This document shows positions 36,245 to 48,844 of a stretch of 64,000 nucleotides of DNA, one piece after another. Source of the DNA: Erigeron canadensis (lineage: Eukaryota; Streptophyta; Magnoliopsida; Asterales; Asteraceae). The stretch is taken from contig NC_057762.1 of NCBI RefSeq assembly GCF_010389155.1, positions 11,023,513 through 11,087,512 on the forward strand, read 5' to 3'. The notes under the pieces were generated by a model. That model saw nothing but the letters and a program-made list of their open reading frames with translations, was not told the DNA's origin and made no database searches. Position numbers and translations under genes: made by a program. How positions within the stretch are numbered: position 1 is the stretch's first letter; each line of letters begins with the position of its first letter.

Positions 36245-36969
36245 GATTTGCTCAAGGAATTTTAATATGGGTACACATAAAATGTATGCTAAATGACTTT
36301 TATATCCTTCGTTGAAAAAGCTAGATATTTCAATATTACCTTTCATAACCCTTATTTCTATGTCGTCCTCATTCATCGAAATATTTTGTTTAACAGATGT
36401 AAATGACCAACCACGTACTTGAAGATTCCATATTATTAATTAATGATTTCACGATTTCTTAAGCTATCTTATTACTTTGATTTAGTTTTTATATTTATAA
36501 ATCGAGCATTTCCAGTATTATTCTGATATGAATGATTTTATTTATTTTATATATATTTATAAATCTAAATTCAAATAATTATTCATTTGCTTGAATGAGT
36601 TTACAAGCAGAAAAGTTAAAATGTTTTTATTTTATTGATAATCTTTGGTAAGCTATATAGTTTGTCTTTTTCTAAAAAATGATAGATTTAATTATTACTG
36701 TGATTTATTTTCTCTTTTCTTTTCTGTACCTTTGTTTGCAACAATGCCATCATCTCAAAGGTGAGAAAACATAAGGTATTAATGTATATAAAATGTGTAC
36801 TTAAAATGCTCTCCTTTTGAAAAGCCATTGAGTAATATTTGATACAATTATATGAAAAAAAAAAAAAAAAGGTTAAGCTGTCGTTTGTATAGAGTAAAAT
36901 ATATTAAAGACATAAAAGTCATTTAGAAAATTATTAAGTGTGCACATAAATTGTTTCCTTGAGCAAATC
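36245..36969. mobile_element. Non-autonomous DNA transposon, about 725 bp, 60-bp inverted ends
   Basis: GATTTGCTCAAGGAA at the left is matched by TTCCTTGAGCAAATC at the right. The inverted similarity extends about 60 bp inward (shared AAATGACTTTTAT words near 36290 and 36915). There is no coding frame, and A-runs and T-runs lie inside. Superfamily not resolved because the target duplication is unclear. Confidence 0.6.
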
Positions 36970-38942
36970 AATTCCCAATATCACTCCATTGTTTTTTCTT
37001 TTCTTTTTTTTTTTTTTTCATAATTCAAAAGCTTCATCAATCATCATTCCAAGTCTTCACCTTATATCATTGATCATAAATCATCGTTAACGTGAAGGTT
37101 TTTTTCATTTTCTTTTCTTATTATTAATAATAAAAGTGTTTGTCCTTTGTTTGTTACTTAATTTACCATATAATTATATATATTTTTCTTATCTTAAAGA
37201 AATTTTTGTTATTTACAAAGTACCATAAGCTAATTCAAAAGCGGTTAAACGAGTTAACAGTTTTATGTATTGAAAGTAGGTTTAGCTAATGTAATTATGA
37301 CAAAATAATTAAAGTTTTTACTTAAAAAATATGTATACATCATTTAAGGTGATTCCTATTTTGTAATTTTAATTGAAAGTTTAACTCCCCACTTTATAAA
37401 TTGTAACTTAGTTTATATATACATATTAAATTGGCATAGAGATAAGCCGTTAGCTTGACTAGGTTCTAAACCTTTAAAATTTTTGTATTATATTATGACA
37501 GACATATTTTCCGCTGTTTAGCCCAGAGCATCCGAATCCTTAGGACGGACACTGCATCCACCCATATTAATTCAAGAGATATTTTGGTTTTCGAAAAGAA
37601 AATGCTATATTGAAAAACCCAAGCTTCGATAATTTGATAGATGACTTATAATGAAGTCGTCACTCGTCACCAACTTCATGAAGAAACCAAACCCAACTTT
37701 ACTTATATAATAAAACCCAAATCTTGAACCATATATAATATCTGTCATGGTCCAAATTTATTTTGCAAGAGTCAAACAGGTTAGGATTTTAAAGTAGGAA
37801 GTTGGCCACTTGCCATCACTTCTAGCACTTGTGAAAAGAACACATCGTCAAGATAATCAAACAACCCCCAACCCCTTCATAAGATAATGAAATAAACTTG
37901 GCTACTCTTCTTTTATTGATTTCATAGAAAATTAAATTTATATAGCTAAATTCCAGTCAATTGATGTTAAATGTTGTAAAAATGTACAAACTACAATTAA
38001 AAACCTACAATCAAACATCAAAGTTGATGTTTGCTAAATTGATATTTTACCGACTAAAGATGTCAAACATAATATATTCTTATTAATCAACTAATTTCTA
38101 GCTTACCATATCCTTCAATTCGAATGATACAAGGCTATAAGATCACTCATAGTTTCCTTGTTAATGTCCGTTCGTTATTGCTCTTATAATTAGCCAAAAT
38201 CATCAGGCTTAGTTATTGGCTTGTTACGAGTCCTTTTAATATTCTGATAAAGAGTGAAGGTAAAAAAAAACATTTGTTTTCTTGTGTATTTGATGGGTCG
38301 GAGACTAATAATGGGTTAATTATGCATTAGAGATCTTATGAAGGATTAGTTATTTTATCTAAGATGATTATAATTACGTTTTTTGAACGATCAATTGAGT
38401 AACGATATATCAGAGAACACCCGACCATACATATTAGTTTGATGTTCGTAAAAAATTAGTTTGATCGATTTCTATATAAGTTATTTTGTAATACATACTA
38501 ATTCTATTATTGAGAATATGAAATATGATGTTGCATTATTGTAGGATGAGCACCGGGACCATTTTTTTTGGGTGGTTTTTCAAAACTGAAATCAGATTGA
38601 TATCGGGATAAAAACCTCAAAATACCTATACTAATTCATATAGTATCTGGATTTATAACACATTTTGGTGATTTTTGGGGACCGGTAAGTCCACGCCCAT
38701 ATCTAGTCCATCGAGAGTGTTAACAACGTAGTTCTCCCGGGCCTATATATACTTTCAAAGTTATAGTAACTTTTTACTTGACCCCAATCTCGTAGTTATT
38801 AATAAACGATTTATTAATCGACAAATAGTACGTATAGAATCAAATAACTTGTTTCTTATTAATTGGACTAGTAAAAATTATCAAGACCGTAGTTTCGTCA
38901 CAAAGTATGTTTAAAATGTCCTTTTGCGTGAACTCATTTCAG
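36970..38942. other. AT-rich region upstream of the QRT3-like gene
   Basis: No coding frame or element end supported. Poly-T tracts occur near 36992-37018. Confidence 0.4.
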
Positions 38943-38950
38943 TATAAATA
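38943..38950 (+). promoter_or_regulatory. TATA box of the QRT3-like gene
   Basis: TATAAATA about 95 bp upstream of the start codon, in a suitable place for a plant core promoter. Confidence 0.5.
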
Positions 38951-39044
38951 TTGTTGAAGCCAAAGTCTACTTTTTCCTCAAACTCTTATTACTACCATTT
39001 CTCATGTCCCTCTCTCTATCTCCTACATTTATACATACTCAAGT

Positions 39045-42000
39045 ATGGGTGTATTTTTGTGTGATACGATCTTATTGGTAGTACTAGGACTAGCTATTTT
39101 CATTATGGCTAATCATGTCTATATCGGAAATTCATCTCGAGCTGATTTGTTAGTCAGCCGCGAAGATCATGATCATCATTTTCAAACACGAAAAATTCAA
39201 GAATGGAAGTCGTATTTCTTCCAACGACAACATATCTCCCTTGCTTCATCGTCGTCCCCAACTCCAGCTCTAGCTCCATCTTTGCCTCTTGTAAGTATTA
39301 CATATATTTTTATCTACGACAACTAGAGAATATAATGTGTCATATATGAGAAAAGTGAAGGTGCTGCTGTTATGCATCCAAGTTGGGTGAAATCTCTCTC
39401 ACAAACTATTTTTTTAATATTTAATTTATATGAATTTATATTTAGCCTCATGTTTTTTATGGATTAAAAAAATCAACATGTGAAAGAGATTTCATTCAAC
39501 TTGGGTACATAACAGCACCACCTTGACTTCCCCGTCATATATATATATGTTGTTTATTAGCAAAAAATTATTTGACATCATTTAAATTTGCAACACGAGC
39601 TAGACTGATGACTAATTAAAAGTGACATTAAAACTAACTATATGTTTGATTATAGGGAACAAGTAGCTCAAGAGTGTATTCAGTGATAGCATATGGTGCG
39701 GATCCAACAGGGAAAATAGACAGCACAGAAGCAATCCTGGCCGCAATATCGGATGCAGTTTCAGTCGCGGGTAATGGAGAATTGATACAGGGGATTAACA
39801 ACCTTGGCGGAGTACAGATAAATTTGGAAGGTGGGATTTACAACATCAGCCGCCCAATAAAAATGCCGGTCGCCGGCCGAGGCAACATCCTGGTATACAT
39901 ATAATACATCCTTCATGTATATATGGTGTAGTTCCTACTTTTTGCCATATTTACTACCGACTTATATTTTGTAGGTTATCAATTATTGTCCAAATAAATA
40001 ACTCAGCCATGCATATGAAAAATGAATTATGGGAAGTGTTTAAAATGTCAAAAATAGGAAGTCGTCAACAAATCTGCACTACAACTGATCACTGTACAAG
40101 TGTACAACTTTAAGTGCATTATTATTGTTGGATTTTATTCTATTGATTGAAAAAAAAACTTTTGTTAAAAAAATCGAGGATTCTTAACCTATTCATAAAA
40201 TAAATAAAAAAGTCACTTAACCCAATAGTATCATGTTTTTCCAAAGACTTTTTCCATAAATTTTTTTTTTTTTTTATCAACCTCCCATTGAAGATGCCTT
40301 AATATTTATATATCTATAATTATCGTAAATTTAAAATAAATGACACAGATGTATATCCCTTTCCCGTGATATATCATGAGACAAATTATAGACGTGTATT
40401 TACAATTGGAATTAAGATAGCTTACACCTTTAAGCGATTTTTTGTTGTTTGGTCGAGACAGATTCAATTCATTTGTTTCTTTCAACTTTTCGTGGGTTGT
40501 TTCTTTCCCTTTTGAAAAACTAGCCCGACTCTGTGTCTCATACCGGCATTTCATCTATACTATATTATAAAGCAAAAAGGATCCGCCTAAATTTTAAGTT
40601 TCAAAATTTACTTTCCTAAAATGTCTCCATATCAATTCTAAATTTACCTAAAATAACTATATTATCTTTTCTCTCTCCTTAAATCTCAATCAATTATTTT
40701 TTTTTCTCTCTTCCATAAATCATTTATTCCTCCAATTCATTCAAAATCTTTTATCTTAAAAACCATATATTGATAAATTATAAAAGTTATATGGGTGTTC
40801 TTAAAATTTCATGCTCTTTTATTAGAGATGTCATTTGATATACTTTTGACGAATTTTTAAATCTGATGTCAAAACCATACGGTTAAGGCATTTGGCTATT
40901 ACACTTTATGACCTATCACCCCCATCATCTCACCGCCACAACGCGCGGTACTTACTCTCGTATATGATTAATGTATAATGATAAATTAATTATTTAGCTT
41001 ATATACTTGGAATCAACCTAGTTATAAAATGATGACTTATGAAAAAAATCAATGGATAAAAAGAATTCAGTAGAATTTACAGATCAAAATTTTAAAGTTT
41101 TAAGTTGATTTTAAAATGTACTCCATATACGAATTAAGTTAGATTTATATTTTCCATGTTTTATTTTATAGAATGAATATAAAATGCAAAACCATTGAAA
41201 TCATTTCGCTTACCTAAAAGTATTGTTAAATTGCAAATGGAATTTACTAATATTTATTGTACGCAACCAAATCTACGTCCTCTTTATGTTTGGTTGGTTA
41301 ACATTTGGCATGTGGATTTGGTCGTTAGTTGGTGTCTTTTACAACGACTTCATAACGGTAAATCAATATATTAAGTGATATTACCAACCTATTTTTCTCT
41401 ATTCAAAAAATATTTTCTTTTGCCACGTACGTCTTTTCTCGATTGTCAATGCATGTCATAAACAATTTTTTTGACCATATAAGTTTTGACAGCTGATAAA
41501 AACAAGGTTTTTTTCTTTGCTCGCACATTTGGCGAAATGACTAGTCAATATATAAACACAAACTCTTAATATTTATATAAACATTCATGTTCTATACAAA
41601 ATGTATATTTAAATTATAACCTTGGGGGTCGGGGTCTTTCCCCCGCCCCTTTATATTTTCGCCAAAGCTCACATTTCACATAAAAAATAATCATCGAAAA
41701 GCTAAAGAAATATGAAGGCACATTTCCAACATAAAATTTAACAGAGCCCGTGTAAAAGTTTTATGGAGCTCCCCTACAAATTTGCAATGACCTTGTTTAG
41801 GTCTAAAAAATAACTAGAAAAGAAAAGCAGGATAAATCATCGTGACAATCTCGTCATATTTTGCCACTAATTTATTGTTTTAATTATTGAATTAATTATG
41901 TTTGTATTGACTAAGCACTAAATTATTATTTTTTTTTTAACAAAAAGCACTAAATAATTAAATGGATTAATTAATTTACAGATATGTGGAGGAACATTAA

Positions 42001-42998
42001 AAGCATCTGATAATTTCACAAGTGATGGTTATATGATAGACTTATCAGCCTCTTCTTCTTCAAATCATGATTATACTTACGAGTTTGTAACATTAAGAGA
42101 TTTAATGTTGGATTGCAATTTCAAGGGAGGCGGTATCCGAGCCATTGACACCTTAAGAACAAGCATCGACAATTGTTACATCGCCCATTTCACTACCACG
42201 GGTATACTAGTACAACGTGGTCATGAGACTTACATTCGCAATTCCTTCCTAGGACAACATATTACCGCCGGGGGTGACCCCAGTGAACGCAATTTCACTG
42301 GAACGGCCATAGAACTACAAGGAAACGACAATGCAATCACTGATGTCGTTATTTTCTCAGCTGCAGTTGGGATCATGATTTCTGGCCAAGCAAATATTAT
42401 TACTGGGGTACATTGTTATAATAAGGCATATGGTTTTGGTGGGACTGGGATATACTTAAAAGTACCTGGAATAACACAAACCAGAATTGTTAATTCATAC
42501 TTTGATTACACCGGAATAGTGGCTGAAGACCCGGTACAACTTCATGTTTCTGATTGTTTCTTCCTTGGGGATTCATTTATTGTTCTCAAGTCGGTTCGTG
42601 GAGTGGTTGATGGAATAAACATTGTAAATAACATGTTTTCTGGCTCAAATAAAGGGATTGATGTTGTTCAGTTAGATCAAACTAACAAAGAGTTCACCGA
42701 CATTGGTCAAGTAGTCGTTGATAAGAATACTGCTAATGGGATGAACCTGAAGGCGACTGTTGCTAAAGCTGCAACACGAGTCAATGGTACCTCATGGACT
42801 ATCGATTTTAACAAGATACTGCTTTTTCCTAGACGCATAAAATTTGTTCAACATGCTCTAATGACAGATGCAAGTAATTCGTTTCCCAGCACTATTTTGC
42901 GAAATATCTCGAATAATCAAGTACTGATCGAGTCAAATACAAAGGTTGAAGGGAGCTCATCGGTTAGTGTTGATCAAGGTCTATGGATGTCGAGCTAG
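39045..42998 (+). CDS. QRT3: QUARTET3-like polygalacturonase (pectin-lyase fold, GH28-like)
   Basis: Three exons, all joined in phase 0: 39045-39290, 39656-39892 and 41982-42998, with GT-AG introns, giving 499 aa (Arabidopsis QRT3 is of similar size). Residues 1-28 (CDTILLVVLGLAIFIMANHV) form a signal peptide or anchor, so the product is secreted to the wall. Exon 2 holds the hallmark start of the pectate-lyase-3 family, VIAYGADPTGKIDSTEAIL, then GGVQINLEGG and ISRPI. Exon 3 carries the parallel beta-helix, with GGTLKAS, LRDLMLDCNFKGGGI and WMSS at the end. QRT3 degrades pectin of the pollen mother cell wall so that tetrads fall apart. That role is known for the family and only inferred here; other members act elsewhere. 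Both introns contain transposon insertions, yet the coding sequence is intact. It is convergent with the copper ATPase gene. Confidence 0.85.
39348..39533. mobile_element. MULE-type MITE in intron 1 of the QRT3-like gene
   Basis: 186 bp with about 50-bp inverted arms (left GGTGCTGCTGTTATGCATCC, right in reverse GGTGGTGCTGTTATGTACCC). A perfect 9-bp target duplication GTCATATAT lies at 39339-39347 and 39534-39542. The 9-bp duplication points to Mutator-like transposase. The transcript would fold into a long hairpin. Confidence 0.82.
40554..40960 (+). mobile_element. Helitron-like element in intron 2 of the QRT3-like gene
   Basis: The 5' end TCTATACTATATTATAAAGC is preceded by A. The 3' end has CCGCCACAACGCGCGG, a degenerate hairpin, then GTACTTACTCTCG followed by T. 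Insertion between A and T with a near-terminal hairpin is the Helitron pattern, with CTCG replacing CTAG. About 407 bp, non-coding. Its middle (about 40743-40870 and 40905-40925) is similar to the inverted-repeat element at 52181-52929. Confidence 0.7.
40970..41160. mobile_element. Diverged second copy of the 7732-7909 MITE
   Basis: Shares ATGATAAAT, AATGATGACTTATG, AAATTCTTAAGGTTTTAGG-like (here AAATTTTAAAGTTTTAAG) and GAATTAAGTTAGATT words, in order, with the first copy. It lies directly beside the Helitron in intron 2. Confidence 0.5.
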
Positions 42999-43147
42999 TC
43001 ATACATACTTAACTATTTATATTATTTTTCATTTTTTTGTAAAAATTTTTCTCTAACTTCTTGAGTCCAAGATCTCAAATACTCAAAGTAATATATCCAT
43101 ATATACATACATATATAAAATTGCAAGATCTCACCGGAGTATTACCC

Positions 43148-43182
<35 letters not shown>

Positions 43183-43621
43183 TGCAATCATTCTTTTGTA
43201 TTTAACTCCAAGTTACTACATATATCTGCCTCGGTAACGTCTGATCCATTAACATAAATCTGATTTACAAGGTTGAAACTGACAACAACTTGAGAAAAGC
43301 AAAAGAAAAAAAGTTGGAAAAACTCACAAACAAATTAAATACAAAGGAGACTCCAAAAAGCTAGAAAAAAATCAACAAAAAAGAAGAGGAAAATAAATAA
43401 AAACTTCCTTCTCATTACAAAAATAATTTTAATAGAACTAAATCGAAGACAACACATGAAAACATTCGCCTAATCCTGCCGATCAAATCTTCTTGGTCAA
43501 CTTAGAAACAGATTGACTTACATTAAGGAGGTATATATACATGCACAACAAGACTACAACTAGTAAGCCTAGCAGAACTTCGAACAATATAACACAATCT
43601 CTTCATGCTTCTGCTAATAGT
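42999..43621. other. Convergent intergenic region
   Basis: 623 bp between two stop codons facing each other, so it holds both 3' UTRs. A (TA)n run lies at about 43151-43178. Nothing else recognised. Confidence 0.6.
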
Positions 43622-46600
43622 TCACTCTAGGGTTATTTCCAATATAGTAGTGAGTCTGGGTTTTCTATACCGTCTCAGAAGCAAAGAAGAGCAAACTACA
43701 CATACAGATGAGAGTGCCATACATGCACCAGCAACCCATGGAGGCAATTTCACTTTTAACCATGGGAATAGAATTCCACCTGCTAGAGGAATCGCCACAA
43801 TGTTGTAAGCCATGGCAAAAACGTAATTTAAACGGATACGGGCAAAGGTTTTTCTTGAAAGATCAATGGCTGTGATTACATCTTCTAAGTTGTTTTTCAT
43901 AAGAACATAGTCGGCAGCTTCTATTGCAATATCTGTTCCTGCCCCAATAGCCATGCCGACATCTGCTGCCGCCAAGGCAGGGGAGTCGTTGATGCCATCA
44001 CCAACCATAGCAACTGTACTTCCATCTTTCTGGAAGGAACGGATAACTTCAGCTTTTCCAGCTGGCATCACCTCTGCCCTCACGTCTTGAATTCCTGCCT
44101 GCAAACAAAAATGATATCAAGAAGCCAAATTTATATTTATCATGCTTTATTTTCTGTTATGTAGCAACAATTTGAAGTAAAAATATGGGGAGGCGGTTGC
44201 AACTAGTAAAGTATGCGTCGATTATTTTTGCGTGCCTCAAGTGACCCGAAAAACATTTTTTAGTGTGTCTATCATATATGATTACGGAAACTATTCTTTT
44301 AAAATTGATAAATTCACTCGATGAAAACATTCTATGCGTTTTCATACTTGTTGGCCCATTTCAATTTAGCTATTTTTTTCCCACCATACAACCCATTAGA
44401 AATAATACGATGTATCCAAAATAGATATGTTCGTTGTCACCTCTATAACAATCAATCTTGCAAAAATCTCATTAAAACAGTATAGATTGCAAAAACTACA
44501 GGTTTTGCAATAAAGGATCATATTTGAAACATTTTGATATATCAATCTACTTTCCAATCCATCATCCTCTGTATTTCGTTAGAATCAACCATAGTTCTAG
44601 TGAAAATGTGCATACTTGCAAACATCGGTTATCATTTAGCTCTCCATAATCGCCATAATTGGACAAAAACAACCATCCTTGAAACTAAAATACTCGATAC
44701 ATTAAAAAGAAAAAATAAATAAATTTGAGTATCATGAGCACACAAACCTCTTTCGCAACTGCTTTAGCAGTACGCCAATTGTCTCCAGTAACCATGATGG
44801 ACCGCACACCCATTTTGAAAAGGCCTTCTACTACAATAGCTGCTTCTCTCTTTAAAGGATCTGCAACTCCCAGAACCCCAATGAGTTCAGAATCATATGC
44901 CACCAATATCCCAGTCTTTGCATTCTCTTCTAGATCCACCACAAAAGTTTCAACATTGGTTGGAATGTTAACCCCTTTCTCAGCCAACAAACTTCTGTTT
45001 CCAACCTGTTAAAAGAAATTTCATATAACAACATTTGCAAAGGTTTTATTCAAGACTCAAGAGTATGGTTTAGTTGAGGTGCCAAAGAGGTCAACTAAAG
45101 AAAAAAAAAACTCTTTAATACGAGTACATCAATTTACTTCGTAGTCTGCAATTAAAAACCGCTTAACCTGCCAGACCCATTTGACCTGTTTCATTGTTAG
45201 CTTATTATTTAAATTTGATTAATATAGGATAAGGCATAACCCATTCCACCAATGATAAGTGTAAGTGTCAAGATTGCCACCTCTATGATTTAGTGTCCGA
45301 GTCTCACCAAAATCTGCTTCTCATTGATGCAACACTGAATGCCTCTTCCAGGAATAGCACAGAAATCCAACGCATCAAAAAGCCATGTAGTCTTTGTTGC
45401 ATCGTTGCTCTGTTTTTTAGAATTTGTGGCTACATTTGGATCCTCAAAGAAATGGAAATGGAGAGCATATTCAAGTATTGCTTTTGATATGGGATGTTCA
45501 CTATTAGCCTGAGACAAATTACATGAGTTTCATGCTTAATAAGTGTGAATACAAGTATCTCATGTTTTGCATTCCTTTTCTTTCAATGTAAGAAATAGAA
45601 TAAAGAAAAAAAGATTTTAACCAAAAGAATCTTCTTTGACTGTCAACAGACAAACCGAGCCCATGTAATTGCAGATTCTTCTATCCTAACTTCTAATCAG
45701 CATAACAACTATAGATGCACATGATATGTGCATGTATCCATGTATATGTAATGTCCATCATACCTCAGCAGATGCGACCAATGTCAGAAACTCTCCTCGG
45801 TCCATTTCTGTGAACACTTTGACAGTGGTAACTGCAGCTTTGTTCTGGGTAAGAGTCCCGGTTTTATCAAATATCACATAACGAATCTTCTGAGCCCTCT
45901 CTAATGCATCTCCTCCTTTAATCAGAACACCATTATTGGCTCCAACTCCAGTTGCAACCATGACAGCGGTTGGCGTGGCTAGACCAAGTGCACATGGACA
46001 TGCAACAACCACCACTGAAATAGAAAACATAAGTGCAAAATCAAAGTAGTTGCCATTTTGAGGTAGCCAGTCTTCTGGGTAAGCTCCAAGAACTCCACTA
46101 ATAAACCTACATTTTATTGACATCATTTCATCAAAACATTTTCTTATTAATTAAGTTTACCGACTCATCAGTTACATACCATAAGATGAATGTTGTCATT
46201 GACAAAGCAACAACTGTAGGGACGAAAATGCTGGCAACCTGTAACAGAACAATAAAGCATCCATGAGTACCATACACGTGCAACCAGTGTAACTGTGATT
46301 GAAATGTTTACTCACAAAGTCAGCGAACTTCTGGATAGGAGCTTTTGACATTTGTGCTGTCTCAACCAAAGAAATAATCTGGCTCAAAACTGTGTCGGAA
46401 CCTATTTTAGTAGCTTGAACATGTAGGGATCCATGTAAGTTAATTGTGCCTCCAATCACTAATGCATTAGTCTCCTTCAAAACAGGTGCTGATTCACCAG
46501 TAACCATACTTTCATTCACATAACTTGAACCTGATACAACAAAACCATCAACTGGAACCTTCGAACCGGGAACAATTTTTAATACATCACCCGGTTGAAT

Positions 46601-48844
46601 AAGTAATGCATCAATTTCCCTTTCACCAATAACATCACCGCCTGCCAGAAAGTCAAACTTATAAGTTCTCAAGATCTAGCTCTGTGTTGGACACTTGTAG
46701 TGGAGCTGAGAGGCATATAACAAAACTAACTCAAAACTTTTATTTCCAGAATGTTTATTAAACCATTAATTCATATAACCCTGATCAACGTACCTTTGTC
46801 TTGAATAAGCAGTAAAGCCGTTGAAGGAGTAAGCTCCACCAATTTCTTTATAGCATCTGACGTTTTCCCTTTTGCGACACTTTCCAGGTATTTCCCGAAC
46901 AATACAAACGTTATTAACATGGGACTTGTTTCAAAATATTTTCGAGACCAAAACCCAGTAATTGCACCATACAAAAGTGCATAAACAGAATAGAAGTATG
47001 CAGCTGAAGTTCCCAGTGCCACCAAAACATCCATGTTTGTGGTGCCATTACGGATTGCTCGAAAAGCTGCAAGATAAAAACGCTTCCCAATAACAAACTG
47101 AACGATGCTGACTAATATCACACGCAACCAATCCCCAAATTGAAATGGTCCAAACCAGGAGAGTAATATGGAATTGAGAAAAGGGATATGTGGACAGATG
47201 AAACGCATTGCATAGATAGGAATCTGCCATTAAGTGAAATCATCAGAACGTACAAGAAGGCTATTAAAGATGCACGAAGTGTCGAGAAATATTCAATCTT
47301 TTGTATAATAATTAGTATGCTTAATAAGTGAACCAAATATGATTACAGATAGAACTTTTTGAAGAATAATTAGAGTATCAATAAAAATTAGGAGGCTTTA
47401 AAATACTAAATATACACTTAGAGCGACTTTTGACCCATTTGATCCCTGTTTCTTTTTACGCAATAGTTTTTTAAACATATCCATTTGACCCATTAACGAT
47501 AAATCAGAACTAGAATCAAGTTCGACCCATTTAAAAGTAAATCAGCTGCCTCTAATGAGCAATTAACATGAGCAGTAAATTTACTTACACCAAGAGACAA
47601 ACTGAACATAAATTGGTGCCACATATGTGAGGATTCTTCTAGGTTTTTAGAAACCATTCTCATGTAAGGGTTCTTTACATGGACTTCAAAATTCCCACAG
47701 CTTTCTTCATTTATAGCATCAACTAATGATCTGGGACTAAGGATCTCAGTATCAAAGAGGACATCCAAGTCACTTGATGTCTTGTTAAAACCGAACTGTC
47801 TCACTCCTTTCAAGTTGCATAGTATTTCATTTAACATATGTACATCCAAGTCATTGAATATTCCAGTTACACCTAGCGTGATCCTATCCTGTCCAGTGCT
47901 TTGTGCAAGAGAAGCCTCGAAACCGGCATCTTCGACTGCAGTGATGATTTCTTCCTTGGTGGTTATAGAAGGATCATACTCCACTTCACCTAGTGAAGTA
48001 GCGAGAGCAACCATAGCTCTTTTAACACCAGGAAGCTTTCGTAAAATACCTTCAACAGAATTAACGCAAGCTGCACATGTCATGCCTCCAATTATAAACT
48101 GCCCTACTAGAGTTCCATGTGATTTTGCCTTTGGAGCACCCTGATCTTGTAGAATCTCTGCCTCAAATCCTGCATCTTCTATTGCATTCTTAATATCGCC
48201 TTCCTAAACAAATAGCATAAAGTCCCTTTTTAATGAAAAATACCAAAAGTGAAATAAGCATTATAGGAACAACATACAGATTATCTAGAGATAAATCATA
48301 ACACTTACTATAAACTACCGATAATCCTTAATTTTTGGGGATGTTTAACACAATTATAATAGCTAAAACAATGAATAGGCACAAGAAAGTGCTAGTAATA
48401 AACAGAGTATTCCAGTGGCCGTTTCCAAACCATTTCAATGAATCATACCTTAACCAAATTAGGAAAAAAGACAATGTCAGCTTTATTCTGCAACAAAGCA
48501 ACAGAAGCACTAACGACGCCGTTTAACGACATAAGTGCACCTTCAACGGAATTAGAACACGCTGCACACGTCATCCCCGTGATACCCACCTGAACCCTGG
48601 TCACGCCTTCTTGATCATTTTTCTTAACAATATTATTATTACTAATTTTCCTATCATTATTATCATCGTGATCATAAGAATCTAAAAGTCTAACGTCCTC
48701 GAGGTTACCGCCTATATCGATCGCCGAAGAATCACGAAAGCCGCCGCCGCCGCTATCGACCTCCGTTAGCTGGAGGTCTTTGATAATCGGCGTCATTGCA
48801 TGCAATTCAATTTTAGGCGGCCGGTTCCTTCCAACCAAATCCAA
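43622..48844 (-). CDS. HMA5: Copper-transporting P1B-type ATPase, HMA5-like
   Basis: Nine exons in transcript order: 48844-48449, 48203-47589, 47223-46794, 46641-46316, 46238-46180, 46106-45764, 45508-45308, 45005-44748 and 44098-43622. All have GT-AG borders and consistent phases, giving 1034 aa (Arabidopsis HMA5 is about 995). Two N-terminal heavy-metal domains carry MTCAAC at residues 91-96 and 173-178. A third HMA-like fold follows without the CxxC pair. Then come the actuator TGES (528-531), the membrane CPC site (645-647), phosphorylated Asp in DKTGT (689), the SEHP loop (726-729), GDGIND (909-914) and the C-terminal NY...MxxSS helices (967-1007) that complete the Cu+ site. It uses ATP to export Cu+ from the cytosol. 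HMA5 is linked to copper detoxification and xylem loading in roots, which is family knowledge. No break seen. Confidence 0.93.

Noticed and set aside
39348..39533. miRNA precursor
   Set aside because: The hairpin has terminal repeats and a 9-bp target duplication, so a MITE is the simpler reading.
45293..45487. 64-codon plus-strand frame
   Set aside because: Antisense to exon 7 of the HMA5-like gene.
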